Source of the DNA: JBCCVH01 sp942492555
GTDB lineage: Bacteria; Bacteroidota; Bacteroidia; Cytophagales; Amoebophilaceae
NCBI GenBank assembly: GCA_942492555.1
Contig: CALOEX010000003.1
Span: forward strand, 62,001 to 126,000
Reading direction: 5' to 3'
Length of the DNA stretch: 64,000 bases
The stretch's first letter is position 1. Each line of letters opens with the position of its first letter. Below, piece after piece: positions 18,401 through 25,767 of this stretch. The notes beneath the pieces were generated by a model, which saw only the letters and a list, made by a program, of their open reading frames with translations, was not told the origin of the DNA and did no database searches. The position numbers were made by a program, and so were the translations under genes.

Positions 18401-21103
18401 ACGGCAATCACATTTTCTCAGGCTACAGGACGTTTAATTACTGCAAATGAAAAAGGAGAACTAGAACTCTGGCATAAAGACCTACAAAAAAACCCACAAT
18501 CTCAACGCATTTTCATACACGAACAAGAAGACACTCCCATAATACATACAATCATATGTCCTTATCCCAAACATAGCATTTTTAACACTCTAGACTCTAG
18601 CGACACAGCCAAACACTGGAGCATTGCCCAAGACAAAATAGTCCATTATATGGATATCTATCCACTCAATGATATAAAAACCATAAGTGCTTATTCCCCA
18701 CAATCCATCTGTGCTTTTGCCCAAAAAAAAACAATATCCATACGAGACATATCATTGAATTTACTATGGACAATCCGAGGATATCACACCATTCCTATCA
18801 CACACATAAGCTGGTCTCCAAATGGTGCATACCTTGTTTCTGCAGACAAAAACAACACGATTGTTTGGAGTACACAGACAGCAAAACCATATTATATATA
18901 TCCACAACATGCAAAAAACATCCATTGGTCCCCAGACAGCAACTATCTCTTAACAACTAATGACACAAACATAGCAACTATATGGCACATAAAAGAACCA
19001 AATTCAGCCTATACATGTAACTTTAAAGTAGAAAAAATAAATAAAAGGAAAAATATTCCTTTACAATGGTCTTCAAACAGCGAATACTTACTCTCGATTG
19101 GAAACACAAACAATACACTTTGCATCTGGGATATAGCCAACAAACATCATTATACCTATCCCACATCTACCTACATCCTACCTACTGTTAGCTGGTCACC
19201 AAAGAGTAAACATTTTGCCACCACCAATCACAAAAGCACATCCATAGCTGTATATTCTCTTTTAGCCAAAGAAAAAACACCTGTTTATACACATGAAACA
19301 AATGAGGAAAGTAGTATTATAACAGCTATCAGTTGGTCACCAGACAACAAATACATCACATATGCAACATCTAGTGATGGTTATGCCTTCTCTAGAAATA
19401 CACAATACACCCTTTATATGTGGGAACCAAAAGCAAAGCAAAGCCAAAAAATAAACATCAATTTATCAGATCAAACATCTAAAATAAAATGGTCTTCCAA
19501 TGCTCAATACATAGCACTTCTCCTTTTCAACAATACGATTATCCTAGTTGGTAGGAACAATCAAAAAATGGAAGAAATCACCAGAATTGAAATTCCTATG
19601 AAGGGAGAATTACACTTAAAATGGTCACCAGACAGCAAAAACATCATGTTGTATGCAGATAAATCCTCAAATCTGTTACTTTTGCAAATTTCAAAAAACA
19701 ACCAACAAAAAGAAGAGATACATCCTGTAACCCTCATGGCTAATCAAGAGGTTACGAGCATAGCCTGGTCTCCCATTACCCAATACATAACCTTTGCTAG
19801 CAACGATAATAAAATACGTATCCTATCACTAGGAAACGTACTAGAAAATCCCAATAATTATCGAAAAACACTCCAGGGTCCCCAGGATAGAATCACAGCT
19901 ATTAATTGGTCCCACAATGAAAAGAAACTTATTTGTGCAAGCCAAGATAACAATCTCTATATTTGGAATCCACAAACAGGAACATTGCTATACATTTGCA
20001 AAGGGCATACAGACAAAATAAAATCCATTAGTCTTTCATCAAATACACAATTTTTATCTATACAACGCCTTGCTTCCATAAGCGATGATTCTACCATCCG
20101 TATCTGGAACATAGAGACAGGCAATACAGAAATAATCTTTGGTAATCATGGCCCTTTAGATCTGAAAAATGCAAATTTCAAAAATGCTTTAAATCTATCT
20201 GAAGAAAACAAAAAACTCATTAAAAAATATGGTGGAATTACTAGTGAAGAAGACGAAAATGAGCAAGAAAAAGCAATATTACCCAAACTTTTCCTGCGGC
20301 GTTCCGGGTTTAAAAAATCATCAGACTCTCCTCTGGTAGATCAAGATAGCGAATTAAAAGATGATAATAATGATGATGATGACTACAACATAGAAACATC
20401 AATGGAAACAACACCAGAAGTAACACCAGAAGTAACACCAGAAATAACAGGAAAACAAGATTCTTTAAAATTTGAAAAAAAGATATCACCTCGTAAAATA
20501 AACAGAGAAGAAAACTATGCAAATCAACAATTTTCCAATACAATATATCATGAGTCAAAAAACAATGACAGTGATTCGGATATATTGCTGCAATCAACGC
20601 CAGAACCCTTTCCAACAACCTTAGTTCCAAACTTAAACAATAATAAACAAAGCGATGTATTCGATGATGAAAATAAAGAAGATGACTATTTTGTATCTCC
20701 AGAACCTCCAAAAGACATAAGCACTTATGGGCGCTTCACAGTACAGCAGGAAATGTCAGATGATGAAAATCAAGAGGAAGTAGCTAAGGTTAAATACCCA
20801 GAAATTAGCATGCCAATTACAGATGAACCATCCCAAAAAGATTCAAAGGAAAAATTTACATCAGTTCAATTTGGAAAAGAAATGACACAAGAAGTTACCA
20901 ATATGCATAACCAAAACAACAACAATAATATCAACAATGATGACGAATCAAAAGAAGACATGCAGGCAAACAACTTTTCTAGTTTAAAACCAGGATTGCA
21001 AGCATTTCATTCAGACACTATTCCAGCAAATGATACTATAATCAATACAGAAGGACTTAATGATGAACTTGAAGAAGATGATGATGGGTGCCTACTAATG
21101 TGA
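15455..21103 (+). CDS. Large exported protein: 50-residue repeats, pentapeptide linker, WD40-like propellers, acidic tail
   Basis: 1882 residues. A signal peptide covers ~1-31 (IIVFILLAPLIVTPLVA). Residues ~172-405 are five nearly identical 50-residue repeats. Residues ~450-770 are low-complexity and helical. Residues ~770-845 carry the pentapeptide linker (IPGANLNGAFLSHTNF) also found in the NACHT proteins at 11519 and 43310. No Walker A is present, so this paralogue lacks the NTPase. Divergent WD40 repeats (WSP...IWD) fill ~850-1570, ending in the shared cap (LKNANFKNALNLS). The last ~300 residues are acidic and probably disordered, with TPEV repeats. It lies 96 bp downstream of the NACHT-WD40 gene on the same strand and could be co-expressed with it. 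Function unknown. Confidence 0.88.
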   Translation: MKSKKNIGNKKIHIIVFILLAPLIVTPLVATQPTNNTSTKEKQNNTLLKNNIILAQNPDKNPLYPSLNGNTIIAENTQIAENTQKIFSMPKKVAPEQTPQKSPLNALTMPLVLNQTQYQSLDTHIKFATQDLQEALFSPNQTKSSSFTAQDSAHLLLEKPLKTNPLDLYGGDNTKIANKHNQTNTDSLDLDLGNDIILDANNNPQITRQPEMLPIDNTEEKNNTKIANKHKQTNTDSLDLDLGNDIILDANNNPQITRQPEMLPIDNTEEKNNTKIANKHKQTNTDSLDLDLENDIILDANNNPQITRQPEMLPIDNTEEKNNTKIANKHKQTNTDSLDLDLGNDIILDANNNPQITRQPEMLPIDNTEEKNNTKIANKHKQTNTDSLDLDLENDIILDANNNPQIIHQQNISSIDYIDSLEDDQESVNQHNQNNTNSTDITFADLACIAEKIKRPQYVSTQKLLQELQDTLVNNDSTNAPYQFMSNPKNKNRIKSTLNNLLAINTNQNQAQKKEIEKHLAEIEPIRDQASNIDLVTDVLTLLPTQQNENIETQKYLNLVKKTVTLLQKMTGSDTTSNNNNIITNINNNTTKKTDTSDNIFFFPKKQTKQKSIVIPLSTIEETNNNTPPSPVSPQTKDLSTLATTLPKNNLLIPFVIHPNKTTPTTSLPPINVNQKKNTHYEDDDIKEEMEKSNTIVNKLEKEANAIYQQVQNAQNPEKNTLLNAKHLNDQPQIIKILAEKAKEALPFQKKLFYLICSTKTNRDIAVAGANSATILVAADIKLNGLDWRGINIPGANLNGAFLSHTNFSYSNVKGIQLFNACIDHTRWDYAKTEKIDFGVKSTPIEQNKNSTVEQAIWSPDGDNIATITKETLCLWDVKNKTIVYTDINKEKTNTHISWSPKGKYLLLRAINNKNNHKTLHILNHKKKETIYSGNLTASKSVYTWLSDATLIYTENKKILCMKIDENENPCVLEIGESNKPITAITFSQATGRLITANEKGELELWHKDLQKNPQSQRIFIHEQEDTPIIHTIICPYPKHSIFNTLDSSDTAKHWSIAQDKIVHYMDIYPLNDIKTISAYSPQSICAFAQKKTISIRDISLNLLWTIRGYHTIPITHISWSPNGAYLVSADKNNTIVWSTQTAKPYYIYPQHAKNIHWSPDSNYLLTTNDTNIATIWHIKEPNSAYTCNFKVEKINKRKNIPLQWSSNSEYLLSIGNTNNTLCIWDIANKHHYTYPTSTYILPTVSWSPKSKHFATTNHKSTSIAVYSLLAKEKTPVYTHETNEESSIITAISWSPDNKYITYATSSDGYAFSRNTQYTLYMWEPKAKQSQKININLSDQTSKIKWSSNAQYIALLLFNNTIILVGRNNQKMEEITRIEIPMKGELHLKWSPDSKNIMLYADKSSNLLLLQISKNNQQKEEIHPVTLMANQEVTSIAWSPITQYITFASNDNKIRILSLGNVLENPNNYRKTLQGPQDRITAINWSHNEKKLICASQDNNLYIWNPQTGTLLYICKGHTDKIKSISLSSNTQFLSIQRLASISDDSTIRIWNIETGNTEIIFGNHGPLDLKNANFKNALNLSEENKKLIKKYGGITSEEDENEQEKAILPKLFLRRSGFKKSSDSPLVDQDSELKDDNNDDDDYNIETSMETTPEVTPEVTPEITGKQDSLKFEKKISPRKINREENYANQQFSNTIYHESKNNDSDSDILLQSTPEPFPTTLVPNLNNNKQSDVFDDENKEDDYFVSPEPPKDISTYGRFTVQQEMSDDENQEEVAKVKYPEISMPITDEPSQKDSKEKFTSVQFGKEMTQEVTNMHNQNNNNNINNDDESKEDMQANNFSSLKPGLQAFHSDTIPANDTIINTEGLNDELEEDDDGCLLM
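15971..16672 (+). repeat. Five tandem 150-bp repeats inside a coding region
   Basis: Units start at about 15971, 16121, 16271, 16421 and 16571, each encoding 50 residues beginning NTKIANKH. A Gly/Glu difference in the LDLDL(G/E)ND position runs G, G, E, G, E along the array, which fits duplication of a two-unit block. The last unit diverges after its midpoint. Confidence 0.92.
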
Positions 21104-21238
21104 TCATAAGATTGGTAAAACACATAAGTAAAAAACTACATTAAAAATCAGTATACGTAACTTGGTTATTAGTTTGAAAAATGCTAACAGAAAAACATCA
21201 CCATATAATTTGTTAATCTCTGTAACTTTCAGACATCA

Positions 21239-21898
21239 TTATTTTGTTGATTTTTGTAGCAAGGACTTTTTGTAAAAAAGACAAATTGAAGTGAATGCAC
21301 AATTATGACAGGCAGGGTTACGTGCCAAGCAAGTATAACGCCCGTGTAATACCATCCAATGATTCGCATGTACTGCTTCATCCTGAGAGAAATAATAAGT
21401 TAGTTCACGTTCAATACTTAAAGGTGTTTTAGCTTTTTCACTTACCAAACCCATTCTTTTCGCCACACGCATTACATGTGTATCCACTGCAATAAGAGGC
21501 TTTTTATATATTGTCGCCAATATTACATTGGCTGTTTTTCTACCTACTCCAGGAAGACATTCTAACTCTTTTGCAGTTGCTGGTATAGATCCATCAAATT
21601 TTTCTGCTATCGCTTTAGCCGTTTGTATTAAATACCTTGTTTTGTTATGGGGGTAAGAAATACTACTAATACAAGAAAAAACAGTTTCAGCATCTGCTTG
21701 TGCAAGTGCATAAGGGGTTGGAAATGTAGCAAATAACAAAGGTGTTACTTTGTTAACTCTTTTATCCGTACACTGTGCACTTAAAATTACAGCTATTAAA
21801 AGTTGAAAAGGTGTATGGTAGACAAGTTCGGTTGTTGGATTAGGAAGTTTTTTTTTACAGTAATCTGCAAAAGCTTTACAGCGATTTAGAGCACTCAT
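21239..21898 (-). CDS. nth: Endonuclease III (DNA glycosylase/AP lyase)
   Basis: 219 residues from the ATG at 21898 (MSALNRCKAF), normal length for Nth. It removes oxidised pyrimidines from DNA and nicks the abasic site. Visible hallmarks are the helix-hairpin-helix LECLPGVGRKTANVIL with its catalytic lysine region, the catalytic aspartate in AVDTHVMRVAKRMGL, and the C-terminal iron-sulphur cysteines (C...C.NC....C, around CLARNPACHNCAFTSIC). In the sequence as given, the frame is also open upstream and joined to mgtE, which gives a 688-codon fused frame from 23305. I interpret that as the result of a frameshift in mgtE, with nth starting at its own ATG 8 bases after the original mgtE stop. 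Confidence 0.92.
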   Translation of the reverse strand: MSALNRCKAFADYCKKKLPNPTTELVYHTPFQLLIAVILSAQCTDKRVNKVTPLLFATFPTPYALAQADAETVFSCISSISYPHNKTRYLIQTAKAIAEKFDGSIPATAKELECLPGVGRKTANVILATIYKKPLIAVDTHVMRVAKRMGLVSEKAKTPLSIERELTYYFSQDEAVHANHWMVLHGRYTCLARNPACHNCAFTSICLFYKKSLLQKSTK

Positions 21899-21906
21899 AG
21901 TAAGCA

Positions 21907-23305
21907 TTAAGAGACATAGCTTTCCAAAAAAAGTTTTGCTAATACAAGGTAGAAAAAAACGCCACTGATATCCACGATGGTAGTAATAGCTGGACTTGCT
22001 TGCTAGTGCGGGGTCTTTTCCTAATTTTTTTATTAATAGAGGTAGAAGAGCACCTACGAGAATGGAGGCGAATACTTGTAGCATTACTGCTATCCCAACA
22101 ATAAGTCCAATATAATAAGGGGCTGGTTGACCTTCTTGGTGAAACAAGGAAGAAACAAAAGCAACTTTAAAAAAACAGAGTGGCAAAAGAGTTAAGGCAA
22201 TCATCAAGGCTACTTTCATTTCTTTCCAAAGGACTTTTATCCAGCTTTTTACATTGATTTCTCCCAGGGATAATGCACGGATCACCATAGTTGCTGCCTG
22301 GCTACCAACATTGCCTCCAGTATCGCTAATGGTCATTAAATAGAAACTCAAAAATGTAAAAAGTTGAATTGTCTTTTCAAAACGATGCATGATGATTGTT
22401 GTAAATGTACCAAATAAGAACAAGGCTAAAATCCACCCAATACGATTTTTAAAATGGTGTATACTAGAAATGTCCATATAGGCATCTTCTGAATCCATGG
22501 GCATAATACCCATGAATTTTTCCATGTCTTCTTTTTCTTCTTGACGAATGACATAGATGGCATCATCATAATTTACAATACCCACCAATTGTTCTTGGGC
22601 ATTTAGGATAGGCAAAACCAACAAATCATATTTTTCTATTTTGTGTGCTACTTCCTCTTGGTCATCATGTAAGTTTGCAAAAATAACAGTGTCAATACCT
22701 AAATTGATTACTTTTTCTTCTGGTTTTGCTAGCACTAAATCTTTTAAATCTACAATGCCTTTTAATTTTCTTTCTTTATTGACAATATATATAAAATAGA
22801 TCATTGTTTTCGAAGGAGCTTCTTCACGTATTCTATCGAGTGCCGTTGCTACTGTTGCATCTTCATTAACAGCAACAAAATCCGTGTTCATGATACCCCC
22901 TGCTTTACTTCGGGGATATTCACTTAGCATAAGTACATCTTTGCGTACTTTTTTGCTTAAGTAAGGCAGTAATTTTACCTGTTCTCTTTCATCTAAATCC
23001 AAATAAAAATCCGCCCGCAAATCAGAAGGCATATTTTCAAAAATATTTGCAAAATGCTCCATTTCTACAACATAGAAAATATCCAATTGTTTTTCTGTGG
23101 AGAAATCACAAAAAATATCAGCTTGCTTACTATAGTTAAACTTGCGAAAAACATCAATACAAACACTTAAGGGTTGTTCAGATAAAAAATCTGTTACTTC
23201 TACTACAGGAGCTTCTTCAAGAGAAGTTAACAGTTCTTTTTTAGCATTTTTTTCAAGCAAGCTACGCCATTGAGTTAGTCGTTGCTTAACGTCTAGCATA
23301 GTCAT
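21907..23305 (-). pseudogene. mgtE: Magnesium transporter MgtE with a one-base frameshift near its 3' end
   Basis: Encodes a MgtE-type Mg2+ channel: N-terminal superhelical domain (~1-125), two CBS domains (~130-255), then membrane helices from ~285 (SDTGGNVGSQAATMVIRALS is the family hallmark). After DPALAS the frame reads KSSYYYHRGY, which does not fit the family. Skipping one base of the GCAAGCAAGTCC stretch (plus strand 21993-22004) restores SPAITTIVDISGVFFYLVLA and then LFLESYVS and a stop at 21907-21909. The restored protein is about 465 residues, normal for MgtE. As read, the last helix is lost and the frame runs into nth. This is either a genuine recent mutation or a sequencing/assembly error. 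Coordinates give the restored gene. Confidence 0.85.
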
Positions 23306-23535
23306 GATTAGAGAATTTTAGAAATTATAGTATTTTGGCATAAACCACTTTTTTCCAATGGTCTAATTTATGGTCAAATGTAATAAAAAATTACCATAAA
23401 ATCCTCTTTCAATTATGCATGGTCTATCGATAAAGCCATTGCACGTGTGATAGAAGCAATGTCTATCTATGACATGACACACATCAACTAGGAGGAGCCT
23501 GAAAAGAATTTTTTCCTTATTTTGGTGTGGAATGT
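23306..23535. other. Intergenic region with a possible coding relic
   Basis: No intact gene. On the plus strand, 23416-23490 reads AWSIDKAIARVIEAMSIYD before a stop, which looks protein-like but matches nothing I can name. It sits between mgtE and the truncated Rpn copy and may be debris from a mobile element. Confidence 0.3.
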
Positions 23536-23538
23536 AGA

Positions 23539-23586
23539 TTTAAACGCAAAGTCGTTTTGCGGATTGAAATATTTCGTGATGACCAT
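23539..23586 (-). pseudogene. 5' stub of a third Rpn-family nuclease gene
   Basis: The first 16 codons (MVITKYFNPQNDFAFK) match the starts of the two full copies at 24535 and 25495, after which homology stops and the frame ends within about 16 further codons. The ~60 bp between this stub and the end of the next copy is the same spacer that separates the two full copies, so the stub marks the left edge of a tandem duplication. Confidence 0.85.
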
Positions 23587-23647
23587 ATGCAAAGATATTG
23601 TTTTTTTGAACAAAATGTTAAAGGGTTATAAGGAACTTCGTACTACC

Positions 23648-24535
23648 TTATTCGTCATCATGCTCTTGGAGTATTTGTGCAATGAGTGCTGGATCAACAC
23701 CTGCTTTGCGCATTTTTGCTGCTATGGCTTGTTTGCCTTTTTCTATCCCTTCTGCAAGACCTTCTTTTTTGCCTTTCTTCATGCCTTTTTTCATACCTTT
23801 ATCCATAGCATCCGCCAGGCAAGCTTCATGATCAAGCTCTCTTTTTTGTGCTGCATTGTAAGTATTGAGCTCTTCTTGCGTCCAATTCACCCCTTCTAGC
23901 TCATCAAATGCCTTTTGGATAATAATGTCTTTTCCTGCTAGCTTCTCCAGTGTTTCTCTATTGATCTCTTCTGCTTTCGCAAGGAAGTAGTAAAATTTTT
24001 CCTCTAAAGAGAGTGTGCTAATATCTTCTGGACAGATCGCCAAAAATTTGGGAAGCTCCACAAAGACAAATCTTAAGGCTGTGAGGTGATGGTTGAGCGA
24101 ATTTTTTTCCAGGGTAATGTGTTCTGTTTTGTGTTTTTTTTCTTTGGGAAAAAGGATATAGTTGGTAAATGCCAAAAAAATAACCTTTTTGAGATTTTGA
24201 TAAAGTCTTCCTACACCAGCTTGGTTTACATAGGCTTTTGCAGCATAATATTGGGCACGTTTCTCAAATCCTTGTCGGGAAGCAACCTGCATTTCAATAA
24301 TGTATTGACAACCATCTTGGTCTTTGCACAAGACGTCCACAATGCTCTGTTTTTGCGAGCCTATTTCTGGATCTTGTATCGTTTTTAAAAATTGCACATC
24401 TTCAATAGGACCGTGAAAAGATTCTTTAAGCACAGCATTGAGCATGGCTATGAGGATCTTTTTGTTCTTTTCTTGCCCAAAGATACGTTTGAACGCAAAG
24501 TCGTTTTGCGGATTGAAATATTTTGTGATGACCAT
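23648..24535 (-). CDS. Rpn-family PD-(D/E)XK nuclease / putative transposase, copy A
   Basis: 295 residues from the ATG at 24535; the longest frame starts two codons earlier at a TTG and is less likely. The N-terminus (YFNPQNDFAFKRIFG) and nuclease core (SIVDVLCKDQDG...YIIEMQ) match the Rpn/PD-(D/E)XK transposase family, whose members cut DNA and promote RecA-independent recombination. Catalytic residues D (in IVDV) and E-x-Q are visible. The C-terminus holds Lys/Gly-rich heptad-like repeats (KGMKKGMKKGKKEG) typical of the family, followed by a short helix (DPALIAQILQE). It is a near-duplicate of the gene at 24596 and differs from it chiefly in this repeat tail. Confidence 0.9.
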   Translation of the reverse strand: MVITKYFNPQNDFAFKRIFGQEKNKKILIAMLNAVLKESFHGPIEDVQFLKTIQDPEIGSQKQSIVDVLCKDQDGCQYIIEMQVASRQGFEKRAQYYAAKAYVNQAGVGRLYQNLKKVIFLAFTNYILFPKEKKHKTEHITLEKNSLNHHLTALRFVFVELPKFLAICPEDISTLSLEEKFYYFLAKAEEINRETLEKLAGKDIIIQKAFDELEGVNWTQEELNTYNAAQKRELDHEACLADAMDKGMKKGMKKGKKEGLAEGIEKGKQAIAAKMRKAGVDPALIAQILQEHDDE

Positions 24536-24595
24536 ATGCAAAGATATTGTTTTTTGAACAAAATGTTAAAGGGTTATAAGGAACTTCGTACTACC

Positions 24596-25495
24596 TTATT
24601 CGTCATCATGCTCTTGGAGTATTTGTGCAATGAGTGCTGGATCAACACCTGCTTTGCGCATTTTTGCTGCCATGGCTTTTCTTTCTTCTTCTTTGCCTTT
24701 TTCTATTCCTTTTTCCATTCCTTCGGCGAGACCTTCTTTTTTGCCTTTCTTCATACCTTTATCCATAGCATCCGCCAGGCAAGCTTCATGATCAAGCTCT
24801 CTTTTTTGTGCTGCATTGTAAGTATTGAGCTCTTCTTGCGTCCAATTCACCCCTTCTAGCTCATCAAATGCCTTTTGGATAATAATGTCTTTTCCTGCTA
24901 GCTTCTCCAGTGTTTCTCTATTGATCTCTTCTGCTTTCGCAAGGAAGTAGTAGAATTTTTCCTCTAAAGAGAGTGTGCTAATATCTTCTGGACAGATCGC
25001 CAAAAATTTGGGAAGCTCCACAAAGACAAACCTTAGGGCTGTGAGGTGATGGTTGAGCGAATTTTTTTCCAGGGTAATGTGTTCTGTTTTGTGTTTTTTT
25101 TCTTTGGGAAAAAGGATATAGTTGGTAAATGCCAAAAAAATAACCTTTTTGAGATTTTGATAAAGTCTTCCTACACCAGCTTGGTTTACATAGGCTTTTG
25201 CAGCATAATATTGGGCACGTTTCTCAAATCCTTGTCGAGAAGCAACCTGCATTTCAATAATGTATTGACAACCATCTTGGTCTTTGCACAAGACGTCCAC
25301 AATGCTCTGTTTTTGCGAGCCTATTTCTGGATCTTGTATCGTTTTTAAAAATTGCACATCTTCAATAGGACCGTGAAAAGATTCTTTAAGCACAGCATTG
25401 AGCATGGCTATGAGGATCTTTTTGTTCTTTTCTTGCCCAAAGATACGTTTGAACGCAAAGTCGTTTTGCGGATTGAAATATTTTGTGATGACCAT
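24596..25495 (-). CDS. Rpn-family PD-(D/E)XK nuclease / putative transposase, copy B
   Basis: 299 residues from the ATG at 25495 (longest frame from a TTG at 25501). It is nearly identical to copy A over the nuclease core, including the D and ExQ catalytic motif. The C-terminal Lys/Gly repeats are arranged differently (KKGKKEGLAEGMEKGIEKGK then EEERKAMAA), consistent with slippage or unequal exchange in short repeats. Both copies look intact. Upstream (25502-25767) is unique sequence with no recognisable gene, ending at the stop of the helicase gene. Confidence 0.9.
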   Translation of the reverse strand: MVITKYFNPQNDFAFKRIFGQEKNKKILIAMLNAVLKESFHGPIEDVQFLKTIQDPEIGSQKQSIVDVLCKDQDGCQYIIEMQVASRQGFEKRAQYYAAKAYVNQAGVGRLYQNLKKVIFLAFTNYILFPKEKKHKTEHITLEKNSLNHHLTALRFVFVELPKFLAICPEDISTLSLEEKFYYFLAKAEEINRETLEKLAGKDIIIQKAFDELEGVNWTQEELNTYNAAQKRELDHEACLADAMDKGMKKGKKEGLAEGMEKGIEKGKEEERKAMAAKMRKAGVDPALIAQILQEHDDE

Positions 25496-25767
25496 ATGCA
25501 AAGATACGCTTTTGCCTATGAATGATCAAAGGGTTATATTTTTTGTAGAGCAACAACACCTCAATCTGACGCATTCGCATCCTCTAAAAAAACAACAGTG
25601 TAATCGTCACTCACGTAATTCAACTACTCTTATATTTTGGGAAGGTCATATATTGTTTGGTTGTGGGATGCAATCGGACACCAAACAAAAACGGGATAAG
25701 GCGTTACCATTAGGTGAGTCTATACCCCCGAAATTTCAAGCCATTGCTTCTGGCGTGGGGGGGTGGT

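Larger units (their letters stand above)
23539..25495 (-). repeat. Tandem duplication, unit about 945-960 bp
   Basis: Two full gene-plus-spacer units and a 5' stub lie head to tail (breaks near 23539, 24482 and 25442). The units are nearly identical except for the lengths of the Lys-Gly-rich 3' ends. The pattern is that of unequal crossing-over inside the gene. Confidence 0.85.

Noticed and set aside
23481..23504. AGGAGGAG sequence as a Shine-Dalgarno site
   Set aside because: No plausible start codon with a sustained coding frame follows at the right distance on the plus strand.
25502..25767. Plus-strand open frame (25398-25901) between Rpn copy B and the helicase gene
   Set aside because: It overlaps both neighbours in antisense and shows no recognisable domain or repeat; I treat the region as non-coding.
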